The notes below the pieces were generated by a model. The model saw nothing but the letters and a program-made list of their open reading frames with translations, did no database searches and was not told the DNA's origin. A program made the translations under genes and the position numbers. From Salinibacterium sp. PAMC 21357 (lineage in GTDB: Bacteria; Actinomycetota; Actinomycetes; Actinomycetales; Microbacteriaceae), in assembly GCF_000247645.1 (NCBI RefSeq), contig NZ_AHWA01000006.1, positions 434,001-498,000 of the forward strand: DNA of 64,000 bases, written 5' to 3'. Below, piece by piece: positions 36,415 through 44,669 of the stretch (its first letter is position 1; the number at the start of each line of letters is the position of its first letter).

Positions 36415-37014
36415 ATGCGCATCGTTCTCGCCACCCACAACGCCCACAAAGTCGCGGAACTGCGCCGGATCCTCGGTCCGGCACTCGACGGCCTCGAACT
36501 CGTCGCCTACGACGGGCCAGAGCCCATTGAAGATGGCGACACTTTTGAAGCGAACGCGCTGATCAAAGCTCGGGCGGCATCCGCCCACACCGGGCTGCCA
36601 GCGCTGGCCGACGATTCCGGCATCTGTGTTGACGCGCTGGGTGGTGCCCCTGGCATCCACTCGGCACGTTATGCCGGCACCCGCAACGATGGTGACAACC
36701 TTGAACTTCTGTTGAAGAATCTTGTCGGTGTGGATGACCGTGGCGCGCAGTTTGCGTGTGCGGCGGCGTTCGTCGTGCCCGCCGCTACTGGCGACGCGCG
36801 CGAATTCGTGGAGCTCGCGCTGTGGCCCGGCAGCGTGGCGAGAGCGCGCAGCGGCACCGAGGGCTTCGGCTACGATCCCATTTTTTGCCCAGACGGGCAA
36901 TCGGGAACCTCCGCTGACCTCAGCTCTGATCAGAAGGATGCGCTCAGCCACCGTGCCCAGGCGTTCGCGGCAATCATGCCGATCGTGCGTGCTCAACTGC
37001 TCGGCGACAGCTAG
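36415..37014 (+). CDS. rdgB: Non-canonical purine NTP pyrophosphatase (RdgB/HAM1)
   Basis: The 199-residue Ham1 family enzyme hydrolyses dITP/XTP to keep the nucleotide pool clean. IVLATHNAHKVAELRRIL at the start, LADDSGICVDALGGAPGIHSARYAG in the centre and GTEGFGYDPIFCPDG are all diagnostic. ATG 36415 is preferred over GTG 36409, which overlaps the rph stop. It is the third gene of the murI-rph-rdgB run. Confidence 0.95.
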   Translation: MRIVLATHNAHKVAELRRILGPALDGLELVAYDGPEPIEDGDTFEANALIKARAASAHTGLPALADDSGICVDALGGAPGIHSARYAGTRNDGDNLELLLKNLVGVDDRGAQFACAAAFVVPAATGDAREFVELALWPGSVARARSGTEGFGYDPIFCPDGQSGTSADLSSDQKDALSHRAQAFAAIMPIVRAQLLGDS

Positions 37015-37085
37015 CCCTCGGCCGATCCGCGGCCCGCATTTGTGGTGCGGTCTCGATATCGGGCGCAACAACGTAGGGTTGAGGC

Positions 37086-37628
37086 GTGTCTGAACATGAT
37101 GATCCCCACGCCGTAGATCTTGAACTCCCCATTGCCGCCCGCATCGCGGCAGCCAGCGAACGACATGGCGAAGCCGTTGTCGTTGAGCGTGCTGTCTCGC
37201 TAATTGCCGGCAACAACGAGGGCAAAGAGTTTCTACTGATCGTCGGTGGCGAGCACGCTCAAGGCATTCTCGACGGCGCCCCCGTTCTTTACTGGCCTGA
37301 GCTGTGGGGAACCCGCGCACTGCTGCACGCGTGGGATGACAGCGCTGCGGATGCCGTGCGCACTGCCCTCAGCAACCAAGCGTGGCGTGTGCGCGAGATG
37401 GCGACGCGTGTTGTTGCCACTCGTCGACTCGACGCTCGCGAACAGCTGGTGGCGCTTCTGACGGATGAAACTCCCCGTGTTCGCGCCTCTGCGGCTCGTG
37501 CCTTGGGCACCGTGGGCACCGCTGATGACGTCGAGGCAATGTCTGCGCTCGTCAAAGACGAAGATATTGAAGTTCGTCGCAGCGCCCAGCAAGCGGTAGA
37601 AGCGCTCCGTAAGCGACTGGCTAAGTAG
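37086..37628 (+). CDS. HEAT-repeat domain protein
   Basis: The 180-residue protein has at least three tandem HEAT-like helical repeats in residues 80-178 (WRVREMATRVVATRRL; PRVRASAARALGTVG; IEVRRSAQQAVEALRK). Such repeats form protein-interaction solenoids. The first 80 residues have no recognised domain. The start is GTG 37086. No function can be assigned. Confidence 0.8.
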   Translation: MSEHDDPHAVDLELPIAARIAAASERHGEAVVVERAVSLIAGNNEGKEFLLIVGGEHAQGILDGAPVLYWPELWGTRALLHAWDDSAADAVRTALSNQAWRVREMATRVVATRRLDAREQLVALLTDETPRVRASAARALGTVGTADDVEAMSALVKDEDIEVRRSAQQAVEALRKRLAK

Positions 37629-37645
37629 CCGTACCCCGAGGGGGC

Positions 37646-38383
37646 TTAGTCGTCGAGGTTCTGGTCGAAGTCTTTAGGGTGCAACGAAAGCTTCTCGGCT
37701 TCGGCGTCGCTGATGGCATTCGCACGACCTGCTTCGCGTGCCTTCTTCGCTTTGTGAGACGAGCGGAAGTAGTGGAACGCTGTCGGTAGCACCGTGAGGG
37801 TGACCGCGGCGAGCAGAATGAAGTCGATGTATTCGACGATGAAGTCCCTGAGCCACGGAATGTTGCCCAACAGGTAACCGCCGAAGGTCAGCCCGGAGCC
37901 CCAGATGAGAGCACCGATCGCGTTATAGAGCGAATACTTGCGATAGTCCATGTGGCCGACGCCGGCCGCAACGGGGGCGAATGTGCGCACGACGGGAACG
38001 AAGCGGGCCAAGATTACGGCAAGGCCGCCGAAGCGGCTAAAGAAGGCGTTGGTACGTTTGACGTTTTCGACGCTGAAAAGTCCGGTTTCTTTTCGTTCGA
38101 ATATTCGCGGGCCCACTTTGTGCCCGATCAGGTATCCGACCTCGCCACCCAAGAATGCGGCGAAGCTAATAGCAAGACAGACCCACCAGATCTCGAATCC
38201 GATCACGCCCGTGAAGGTGAGGATGCCGGTGATCACCAGAAGGGTGTCGCCGGGCAAGAGGAACCCTACGAGCAGGCCGGTCTCGGCGAAGACGATGAAG
38301 GCGACCCCGAGCAGGGCAAACGCCCCAAAGCCGTCGATGAGGTTTTGGGGATCAAGCCATGGAATAAGGGCGGTGCCTACCAA
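37646..38383 (-). CDS. DedA-family membrane protein
   Basis: The 245-residue protein of the DedA/SNARE-associated family is thought to be a lipid scramblase/flippase or proton-coupled transporter. Typical segments are ETGLLVGFLLPGDTLL, GGEVGYLIGHKVG and FARFVPVVRTFAPVAAGVGHMDYRKY with the conserved Arg and Pro residues. The TTG start (38383) has TGGAGAA upstream. The C-terminus is polar (SSHKAKKAREAGRANAIS). Confidence 0.92.
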   Translation of the reverse strand: MVGTALIPWLDPQNLIDGFGAFALLGVAFIVFAETGLLVGFLLPGDTLLVITGILTFTGVIGFEIWWVCLAISFAAFLGGEVGYLIGHKVGPRIFERKETGLFSVENVKRTNAFFSRFGGLAVILARFVPVVRTFAPVAAGVGHMDYRKYSLYNAIGALIWGSGLTFGGYLLGNIPWLRDFIVEYIDFILLAAVTLTVLPTAFHYFRSSHKAKKAREAGRANAISDAEAEKLSLHPKDFDQNLDD

Positions 38384-38514
38384 GGGAGTTCTCCAGAATC
38401 GTCGGCTAGGTGCGCGTAGTCGGCGACGTTAGCTATGTAGACAAAGGGTACCGCGTGTGGTGGGGCCGTCGCTGTGGGGAATACCCCCGCATCCGCATTC
38501 GAGCATCCATGTCC

Positions 38515-38531
38515 ACTATCATTCGGATAGT
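38515..38531. promoter_or_regulatory. Candidate HxlR operator
   Basis: The inverted repeat ACTATC-ATTCG-GATAGT (38515-38531) lies 20 bp upstream of the HxlR start codon, where an autoregulatory site is expected. Confidence 0.55.
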
Positions 38532-38550
38532 AACTATTGAGAGGATCGAC

Positions 38551-38931
38551 ATGGACTTCGTCAACGAACACCAGGGTCACGTCGGAAACGTTTTTTCGGC
38601 AACATGCCCCTGCCGCGATCTCTTGGATGTGGTGGCCAGCAAATGGTCGGCACTCGCGATCGGTGCGCTCTTGGGCGGTCGCATGCGCTTTGGTGAGTTG
38701 CAGCGTCAGCTCGACGGAATCTCGCCAAAAGTGCTCACAAGCACCCTTCGCCGACTCGAGGACTACGGAATCGTTGACCGCGAAGTTTTTGCCGAGGTTC
38801 CGCTCCGGGTGGAATACACGCTGACGAAACTGGGCGAAGAAGCCGGTGTACCCCTCGAAGCATTGCGTGTCTGGGCGGAGTCGCAACTCGAACACGCGCA
38901 GCGCACTGAGGTGGCGCGCGCGCTCGTCTAA
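38551..38931 (+). CDS. HxlR-family transcriptional regulator
   Basis: The 126-residue winged-helix protein has the HxlR hallmark of N-terminal cysteines followed by the DNA-binding region (CPCRDLLDVVASKWSALAIGALLGG), and FGELQRQLDGISPKVLTSTLRRLEDYGIVDR. The Cys residues suggest redox or electrophile sensing. ATG 38551 has GAGAGGA upstream; the longer frame is not family-like. It probably controls the oxidoreductase gene downstream and itself. Confidence 0.9.
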   Translation: MDFVNEHQGHVGNVFSATCPCRDLLDVVASKWSALAIGALLGGRMRFGELQRQLDGISPKVLTSTLRRLEDYGIVDREVFAEVPLRVEYTLTKLGEEAGVPLEALRVWAESQLEHAQRTEVARALV

Positions 38932-39027
38932 GCACTTACCTCGGGGTAACTTGCCTCCCTTGCGGGTCACCACTATGTGCGGTTTAGCGTGAGGGCTACA
39001 CGTTAGCGACCACGCAAAGGACCCCCA

Positions 39028-40077
39028 GTGAACACGTCTCCCTCTTCTCCCTTCAGCATCGGCTCAGTTGCTCCTGCCGTCGTCACTCGTGCTGGAGGGC
39101 CCATTGAGGGCGACCGCAGCTTCGTTGACGAAGAACTAATCGTTGAAGCGCCGACCGGCCACGACATCCTCGTGGAAGTAGCCGCAGTGTCGGTGAATCC
39201 CGTTGATGTCAAGGTGCGCGCCGGTGGTGACTTCGTCGACAAGATCATCGGATGGGATGCCTCCGGTGTTGTCACCGCTGTCGGCCCCGAAGCCACCCTG
39301 TTCCAGCCGGGCGATGAAGTTTGGTACGCCGGAGACATCACTCGATCGGGCAGCTACGCCCGCATGCAGCTCGTAGACGAGCGCATCGTTGGTCGCAAGC
39401 CGTCTCGCCTGAGCCACGCAGAAGCCGCAGCAATGCCGCTCACGACCATCACTGCCTACGAGGCTCTCTTTCACAAGCTCAAGCTCGCGAGTGCGAGCAC
39501 AGGCACCCTGCTCGTTCTTGGCGCCGCTGGGGGAGTGGGGTCGATCCTCATCCAGCTCGCTAAAGAACTCACCGGTGTACGTGTGATCGCCACAGCGTCT
39601 CGCGACGAAACCCGCAAGTGGGTTACCCAGATGGGAGCGGATGCTGTGGTCAGTCACCGTGGCGACCTCGCTGCGAACGTGGCCGAGGTCGCACCCGAGG
39701 GCGTGGACTGGGTTTTCACTTCGCAAACAGGCAAGAACTTGCCCGCAATCGTTGAACTGCTCAAGCCGTTCGGCGAGATCGTTGCCATTGACGATGAGGC
39801 AGGGCTCGACCTGCTCTCGCTCAAGGCCAAGGCGCTCAGCTGGCACTGGGAACTCATGTTCACTCGCTCAGCGCAGCACACCGTCGACATGGTGTTGCAG
39901 CACGAACTGCTGGACGAAGTAGCCGATCTTATGGATGCCGGACGCATCCACACCACGCTCACGCGCACCTTCAGCCCGCTCAATGCAGAACAGCTGCGGG
40001 CAGCGCATGCGCTCGTGGAAACTGGCAGTGCTATCGGCAAGACCGTTGTTACATCCGAGCGGCACTCAGCCAGCTAG
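39028..40077 (+). CDS. Quinone oxidoreductase-like MDR enzyme
   Basis: The 349-residue medium-chain dehydrogenase/reductase resembles the zinc-independent quinone oxidoreductase/ZADH branch. Structural-zinc Cys residues are absent, and the nucleotide-binding motif LVLGAAGGVGSILIQLAK lies at about residues 160-177. It is likely NADPH-dependent. GTG 39028 has AAAGGA upstream. It follows an HxlR regulator, a pairing usual for quinone- or diamide-responsive detoxification genes. Confidence 0.88.
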   Translation: MNTSPSSPFSIGSVAPAVVTRAGGPIEGDRSFVDEELIVEAPTGHDILVEVAAVSVNPVDVKVRAGGDFVDKIIGWDASGVVTAVGPEATLFQPGDEVWYAGDITRSGSYARMQLVDERIVGRKPSRLSHAEAAAMPLTTITAYEALFHKLKLASASTGTLLVLGAAGGVGSILIQLAKELTGVRVIATASRDETRKWVTQMGADAVVSHRGDLAANVAEVAPEGVDWVFTSQTGKNLPAIVELLKPFGEIVAIDDEAGLDLLSLKAKALSWHWELMFTRSAQHTVDMVLQHELLDEVADLMDAGRIHTTLTRTFSPLNAEQLRAAHALVETGSAIGKTVVTSERHSAS

Positions 40078-40098
40078 GCCAGAATCAGGTCCGAAGGG

Positions 40099-40134
40099 GC
40101 CGTACGCCGAGCGAAAGCTTGGCGTACGGCTTTT
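40099..40134 (+). terminator. Intrinsic terminator with GAAA tetraloop
   Basis: GCCGTACGCCGAGC (40099-40112), loop GAAA and GCTTGGCGTACGGC (40117-40130) form a 14-bp stem followed by TTTTC. It is a canonical rho-independent terminator for the oxidoreductase gene. Confidence 0.9.
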
Positions 40135-40204
40135 CTGGCTCGCGCTTCGAACCCTGAGGTTAGTGCTGCGCGTTCTGTCAGATACGAGCCGGGCTGCGAT
40201 GTTG

Positions 40205-40286
40205 TGCGGAAGGCGGGACTTGAACCCGCACGCTCGAAAGCACAGGAACCTAAATCCTGCGTGTATACCAATTTCACCACTCCCGC
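40205..40286 (-). tRNA. tRNA-Leu (anticodon UAG)
   Basis: The minus strand folds into a class II tRNA. The acceptor stem is GCGGGAG/CUUCCGC. The D-arm contains GGTATACAC. The anticodon stem CAGGA/UCCUG holds loop TTTAGGT (anticodon TAG). A long variable arm UGCUUUCGAGCG and T-loop GTTCAAGTCC follow. The discriminator base is A. CCA is not encoded. Confidence 0.93.
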
Positions 40287-40436
40287 TGGCCGGTCAATCT
40301 TAGCGCGAGATTGGGCAACCGCGAATCACCTATGGCGTAGCTTCATTTTTGCTGTGCACGGCCCCGCCGACCCCGCAATCCTCGTGTTTTAGGAGGTGGA
40401 GGGTGTAATTTGAGATGTGTCTTCCCTATGGAGACG

Positions 40437-41495
40437 ATGTCCGCGATCGCGCCTGCCAAGAGCCAAATGAGCCACAGCTTGCGCGCCGCACGAAGCAAGG
40501 AGAGCGACATTACCGTTCACGAGCTCCAATCGAGCCTTTTCACTCTCGACTCGGCTAGCGCCGAAGCGATTCGTACTGCTGCAGAGCGCATTACTGCGCA
40601 CCCAAATGAGAGCCCTGATGACTTCGGTCGCCAGGCTCTTGCTGCAGCCTTCAGCTTGCCTGAAGAGGTCCGTGCAGCTGTTCTGAATTTTGCTGAGGTC
40701 GGCTCTGAAGCCGGAATCATGGTTGTGCGTGGTCTGTATGTCGATGAAGACCTGACAGACACCCCGCTCGACAACAAGAGTGGACTCGGTGCTGGCACCG
40801 TTTTCGCTAAAGAGATGGCAATGCTTGCCCACCTCCTGGGCAGCATGGTTGCTTACGAGGCTGAAGGCAACGGCCACCTCATCCAAGACATGGTTCCGAA
40901 CCCGAAGCTTGCCGTGACTCAGCAGTCGCAAGGCTCGAAGGTTGAGCTTGAAGCTCACACCGAGCAGTGCTTCTCTGACTTCAAGCCCGACTATGTAATC
41001 CTCGGGGCTCTTCGCGGCGATGAGAACGCCAAGACGTATGCTTTCTCGGGTCGCAAGCTGGTGCAGCACATGTCTGCAGACGACGTGGCAAAGCTTCGCC
41101 AGCCGCTGTGGGCAACCACGATCGACGAGTCGTTCCAGCCGTACATCCCTAGCCCGGATGCCGTGCGTGGCCCGTTCCCGATTCTCACCGGTCCCGAAAA
41201 TGACCCGTACATTCTGGTCGACCAAGACCTCATGCACGGCATCACGGCAGAAGCTCAGCGCCTGCTGGGTCGTGTCGTTGAGACGTACATCGAGCACCGC
41301 GACGCCCACGTGTTGCAGGCAGGTGACCTGCTGATGCTCGATAACCTTCGCGCGATGCACGGCCGTTCAATGTATACCCCGCGCTTTGATGGTAAAGACC
41401 GCTTCATTGCTCGTGGTTTCGTTGTGCGTGATCGTCGCAAGCTGTGGCCTCAGCTGCTCGACGACCGTCGCACGCTCGCAGCGGTTTACAGCTAA
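40437..41495 (+). CDS. Fe(II)/2-oxoglutarate oxygenase, clavaminate synthase/VioC/AsnO-like
   Basis: The 352-residue TauD-superfamily enzyme has the facial triad His174-x-Glu176 (EAHTEQCFSDFKPDYV) and distal His308 (LDNLRAMHGRS), with Arg326 as probable 2-oxoglutarate anchor (DRFIARGFVVRD). The H-T-E version, with the following Gln-Cys-Phe and Asp-Tyr, is the pattern of VioC, AsnO and clavaminate synthase, which hydroxylate free amino acids such as Arg or Asn. The start is uncertain: ATG 40437 is chosen, with TTG 40410 (strong AGGAGG upstream) and ATG 40428 as alternatives. It stands alone, with no peptide synthetase nearby, so a free amino acid or osmolyte substrate is likely. Confidence 0.85.
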   Translation: MSAIAPAKSQMSHSLRAARSKESDITVHELQSSLFTLDSASAEAIRTAAERITAHPNESPDDFGRQALAAAFSLPEEVRAAVLNFAEVGSEAGIMVVRGLYVDEDLTDTPLDNKSGLGAGTVFAKEMAMLAHLLGSMVAYEAEGNGHLIQDMVPNPKLAVTQQSQGSKVELEAHTEQCFSDFKPDYVILGALRGDENAKTYAFSGRKLVQHMSADDVAKLRQPLWATTIDESFQPYIPSPDAVRGPFPILTGPENDPYILVDQDLMHGITAEAQRLLGRVVETYIEHRDAHVLQAGDLLMLDNLRAMHGRSMYTPRFDGKDRFIARGFVVRDRRKLWPQLLDDRRTLAAVYS

Positions 41496-41519
41496 AGAGC
41501 TTCCGCCCGTAAGGGTGCG

Positions 41520-42674
41520 TTAGTTCGTCACAACGCGGGTCGACTGCTCCGGCAGTCGGCCCGCGTTTGTGCGTTGCGGAAGTAACAAGAGCCAGACGAT
41601 TGTCACGAGGCAGAGCTGGCCGAGGATGGCCAAAGCGGGGCCGGATGGGGCTGTATCGCCGCCGCCGATTGCGAACGTGTCGGCCAGAGACATCCCCATG
41701 TTGAATCCTGCAAAGCCGTGGAATAGGAGAGTTAGGCCAACAATGGTTAGCCCGCTGGCGGCTAGTGCCCGGGCCGACATCCGACCCCCTAGTTTTGGCG
41801 CGAGACAGATGCCACCGAATGCTAGAGCGGCGAGCGACCAGAAAACTCCCCAGGACCAAATTAGGTAGGGGAACGGCGACTCTCCGGCCGCCGCCATCTG
41901 GGCATAGATGGCGTCGAGGCTGAGCCCTGGCACTGCTGCGAGCGGATTCCACACCACGATATGCAGCGTGCCGATTGCAACGGTGGCGAACGTCAGCAGG
42001 ACTGTTGTGACGGCGACCAGCCATTGGGTGCGGCGGCGAATCGGTACCCGATCGTGCGAAGAGTTACTGCTGGCAGCAATCGTTAGCGCTATGGGGGTCG
42101 CCAATACGGCCACCACGACTACGACTAGCGGCACCAGCATCAGTAGAGCGACCGTGATCACCACAGCGGCCAGTAGCCAGACGGTCACGGATGATGGGCG
42201 CAGTCGAAATGTTCGGCTCGAGCCTCCCTTGTTCTGGCGAGAAGCAGCTACTTGAGTGATGATCGCACGCACTGTGGCCAGCACGCCAACGACGCTGAAA
42301 GTGATCGCAGCCACCTTCAGAATTAGCGCTGCCGCAGCGAGCAGCGCGGCGCCCGGCCCCGAGCTCGACTGGGGCACGTGATAGCCGCCCCAGAGAAAAA
42401 GCCCCGCGCCGAGAATGCCCGCGCTGATGAAAGCGCCAAGCGCCCAGCGCGCTCGGCGCGCGGCAACAGCAGTCAGGGTGATGCCGGTCACCTCGGGGGC
42501 ATCGCGGTCGATTGTGATCGCGATGATGGCAGCTCCCCACACGATGGACGTCGCGGGCAGATCGAGCTCGGCCGCGCCGTCGAGATCTGCTTGCCATTCT
42601 TCGCCGTAGCGAGTTGCCGCGGCGGTGGGAAGGGTGCGGGCAATCGCGGTGATCGCCCACCGGGCGAAGCTCAT
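41520..42674 (-). CDS. Multi-pass membrane protein paired with PadR
   Basis: The 384-residue protein has an N-terminal cytosolic segment (ARTLPTAAATRYGEEWQADL) like the short prefix found in PadR-associated membrane proteins, and about ten hydrophobic helices. No catalytic motif is recognised. Its start overlaps the PadR stop by 4 bp (ATGA). The pair resembles regulator/target modules acting in envelope stress or drug response; that is inference. Confidence 0.75.
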   Translation of the reverse strand: MSFARWAITAIARTLPTAAATRYGEEWQADLDGAAELDLPATSIVWGAAIIAITIDRDAPEVTGITLTAVAARRARWALGAFISAGILGAGLFLWGGYHVPQSSSGPGAALLAAAALILKVAAITFSVVGVLATVRAIITQVAASRQNKGGSSRTFRLRPSSVTVWLLAAVVITVALLMLVPLVVVVVAVLATPIALTIAASSNSSHDRVPIRRRTQWLVAVTTVLLTFATVAIGTLHIVVWNPLAAVPGLSLDAIYAQMAAAGESPFPYLIWSWGVFWSLAALAFGGICLAPKLGGRMSARALAASGLTIVGLTLLFHGFAGFNMGMSLADTFAIGGGDTAPSGPALAILGQLCLVTIVWLLLLPQRTNAGRLPEQSTRVVTN

Positions 42675-43009
42675 ACGGATGCTCCGAGAGTGCGCACGGC
42701 AGAGCCGCCAAGGGCAGTCTTGTCTCGTTGGGTAACGGCGCGCTGCGCGGAGATCAACGCCGGTGCTGCGGCGGCGCCATCCGAAGTGAGTTCATAAAGG
42801 CGACGGCGAGGGCCGGTTCGGGTGGGATCGTCTTCCCACGCTGAGGTAACCCACCCCAGCCGTTCGAGCCGTTCGAGGATTGGGTAAACACTGCCGGCCG
42901 GCCGCTCGGTGCTCTTGACAATTTTGAGCCCCCAGAGCGGTTCGAGGGTGACGGTGAGTGCTTCGATCACGTCGAGGGTGGCTGCGGTTACGCGCGAGAG
43001 AGGCTCCAT
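42671..43009 (-). CDS. PadR-family transcriptional regulator
   Basis: The 112-residue winged-helix protein reads ALTVTLEPLWGLKIVKSTERPAGSVYPILERLERLGWVTS, the PadR DNA-binding region. It lacks the long C-terminal dimerisation helix of larger PadR proteins. ATG 43009 has GGAGG directly upstream. A CTATATAG palindrome lies about 15-20 bp upstream and may be a -10 box or operator. It is co-translated with the membrane protein. Confidence 0.87.
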   Translation of the reverse strand: MEPLSRVTAATLDVIEALTVTLEPLWGLKIVKSTERPAGSVYPILERLERLGWVTSAWEDDPTRTGPRRRLYELTSDGAAAAPALISAQRAVTQRDKTALGGSAVRTLGASV

Positions 43010-43103
43010 GCCTCCAAATCTACCTATATAGAGATAGAAGTCAAGCAATGTTCAGCCGAGCGGGTGAATCGGGTAACGAACCCACCCACTCGGCTAGAAG
43101 CAG

Positions 43104-44057
43104 TTACTTGCTGTGGCGACCGCGCAGTCGGGCAAAGAAGCCACGGGGTGCTGGGGTCGGCGCCGGTGCCCCGATCTCTTCATCGCTGGCGCCAGGAAGC
43201 ACCCGCAAGATGTTCATCAAGCTCAGCGCCGCAAGAAGCGAGTGCGCTGAGGCCGGCGCAGTCTCGGCGATTGCCGAAAGCTCCTTCGCTGAGAGCGGCG
43301 CATGACTCAATATTGAGGTCATCCGCAATTGGTCCTCGTCGTGCGGAAGGCTCGTGATGTTGGGCCAGCGGCGCAAACGGTAGCGTGCGCCATCGGTAAG
43401 CCACGGGGCGGGCGAGTGAGCGTAACCGTTGAGCCCGACCATCCACAACAGAGCGCTCAGATCGAAACCAGCACCCGTCGGCATGATGACTTCGTCACGT
43501 ACATGGCTGCGGATGTTGACGCTCACCGGTGCGGTCGGAAAGTCGGTGATCTCAGCCTTCCACCAGTACGAACGCTCAAACACATCGATGATGAGCATAG
43601 GAAAGCTCGACGATGTGATCGCTAACACGGTCGGTTGGGCGTTGCTCGCGGCGATTTTGATTGCCTCGGCAACCCGTGCCCATTCCGACGCCACGACCGT
43701 GAGGTCAGACTCGTCGTCGGCGCGCTCACGGTACGCGGCCGTTGGGTCGCCAGCGGACGCAGAGTCGACGGCATCCCTGGCCAACGGTGCTTCGAGTTGG
43801 CGAAGCGTGTGAGCCAGGGTCGGTTCGGAAGGAACGGCGCCACTGGTCGCTGCCGATTCGGGTTCGGCAGCGGCGTGAAGTGTGGCGCCGTCCTCCAGCT
43901 CGGTGGGGTCTGCAAAGTCGACAAGTTGGTGAACCAGCGGCGCACGGGCGCCGGAAATCTGGTCGGTCCAGGTGTGGTTGTCCCACCAGCGAAGCTGGGG
44001 GAGGCCAAGCGGGTCGGGGTACCAGCCGGCGGGGATGTGAGTTGTGTAAGTAGTCAT
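43104..44057 (-). CDS. DUF2510 protein with C-terminal helical region
   Basis: The 317-residue protein has an N-terminal DUF2510 motif (AGWYPDPLGLPQLRWWDNHTWTD, residues 9-31) and an Ala/Glu-rich linker. A central alpha/beta region follows (VLAITSSSFPMLIIDVFERSYWWKAEI), then a C-terminal winged-helix-like segment (ILSHAPLSAKELSAIAETAPASAHSLLAALSLMNIL). ATG 44057 has AGGAGG 8 bp upstream. It lies 210 bp downstream of a roadblock gene and a small GTPase gene on the same strand. It may be the effector or DNA-binding partner of that module. Confidence 0.7.
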   Translation of the reverse strand: MTTYTTHIPAGWYPDPLGLPQLRWWDNHTWTDQISGARAPLVHQLVDFADPTELEDGATLHAAAEPESAATSGAVPSEPTLAHTLRQLEAPLARDAVDSASAGDPTAAYRERADDESDLTVVASEWARVAEAIKIAASNAQPTVLAITSSSFPMLIIDVFERSYWWKAEITDFPTAPVSVNIRSHVRDEVIMPTGAGFDLSALLWMVGLNGYAHSPAPWLTDGARYRLRRWPNITSLPHDEDQLRMTSILSHAPLSAKELSAIAETAPASAHSLLAALSLMNILRVLPGASDEEIGAPAPTPAPRGFFARLRGRHSK

Positions 44058-44197
44058 CTTCACGCCTCCTGCGTGAATTGGTGTGCGGTGCCGAGGGTGC
44101 ATCGCGGTGGTGCTTGCGGGTAAAATCCTCGATTCAGCTGGCGATCTGCGGGTTAGACGAGTGATCGTTCGCTGTTCGTGTTTCCTGGTCCTGCTTC

Positions 44198-44224
44198 GGG
44201 TTATGCGGGTTATTCGGGTTTAGC
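44198..44224. repeat. Short tandem 9-bp repeat upstream of the DUF2510 gene
   Basis: GGGTTATGC, GGGTTATTC and GGGTTTAGC follow each other with exact 9-bp period inside the 210-bp gap between the roadblock and DUF2510 genes. They may be a regulator site. Nothing else is visible in that gap. Confidence 0.4.
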
Positions 44225-44267
44225 GTGCTCTGCTGGTTGTTCGGATTACGCCGGTAAAACGGTTGGC

Positions 44268-44669
44268 CTAGTGGGCCGCGAGTAAGACGGTGAGCCTTCG
44301 GGCGGTGCGTCTCGCCGCGGCGAGCGATTTGCCGATGGTCTCTCGATCGGTGAACAAGGCGGCGAGTACCAGCGGGTGGCCTTCAACTCTTACCTGTACA
44401 ACGTGACCCTGTTCGGCCGCGATAATCACAAACTCGTTATCTCCGAGCTGCAGTTCTCGTGCGACGGCGTCGGCGAGGGCCTGCGTGGAACTGGCCATGC
44501 TCGCAAATCGGTTGCCGTCGAGTGCGTTGCCTTCAACGCTGACCACCGGAAAGCCGTCCTCGGTGAGGATGGTGGCGTATCCCAGTGAGGGTGCAAGATC
44601 TTTGAGGCCGCTGAGGGCGAGTTCACCGCGCGCAATGTATTTGCGGTCGAGGTGAGGTGCGATAGTCAT
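44268..44669 (-). CDS. Roadblock/LC7 domain protein
   Basis: The 133-residue roadblock/LC7 protein reads LSGLKDLAPSLGYATILTEDGFPVVSVEG, then a helix and ELQLGDNEFVIIAAEQGHVVQVRVEGHPLVLAALF. Such proteins (MglB, CvnB) are partners or GTPase-activating proteins of small Ras-like GTPases. ATG 44669 has GGAGGAG upstream and overlaps the restored stop of the GTPase gene as ATGA. Function by analogy: regulator of the adjacent GTPase. Confidence 0.9.
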   Translation of the reverse strand: MTIAPHLDRKYIARGELALSGLKDLAPSLGYATILTEDGFPVVSVEGNALDGNRFASMASSTQALADAVARELQLGDNEFVIIAAEQGHVVQVRVEGHPLVLAALFTDRETIGKSLAAARRTARRLTVLLAAH

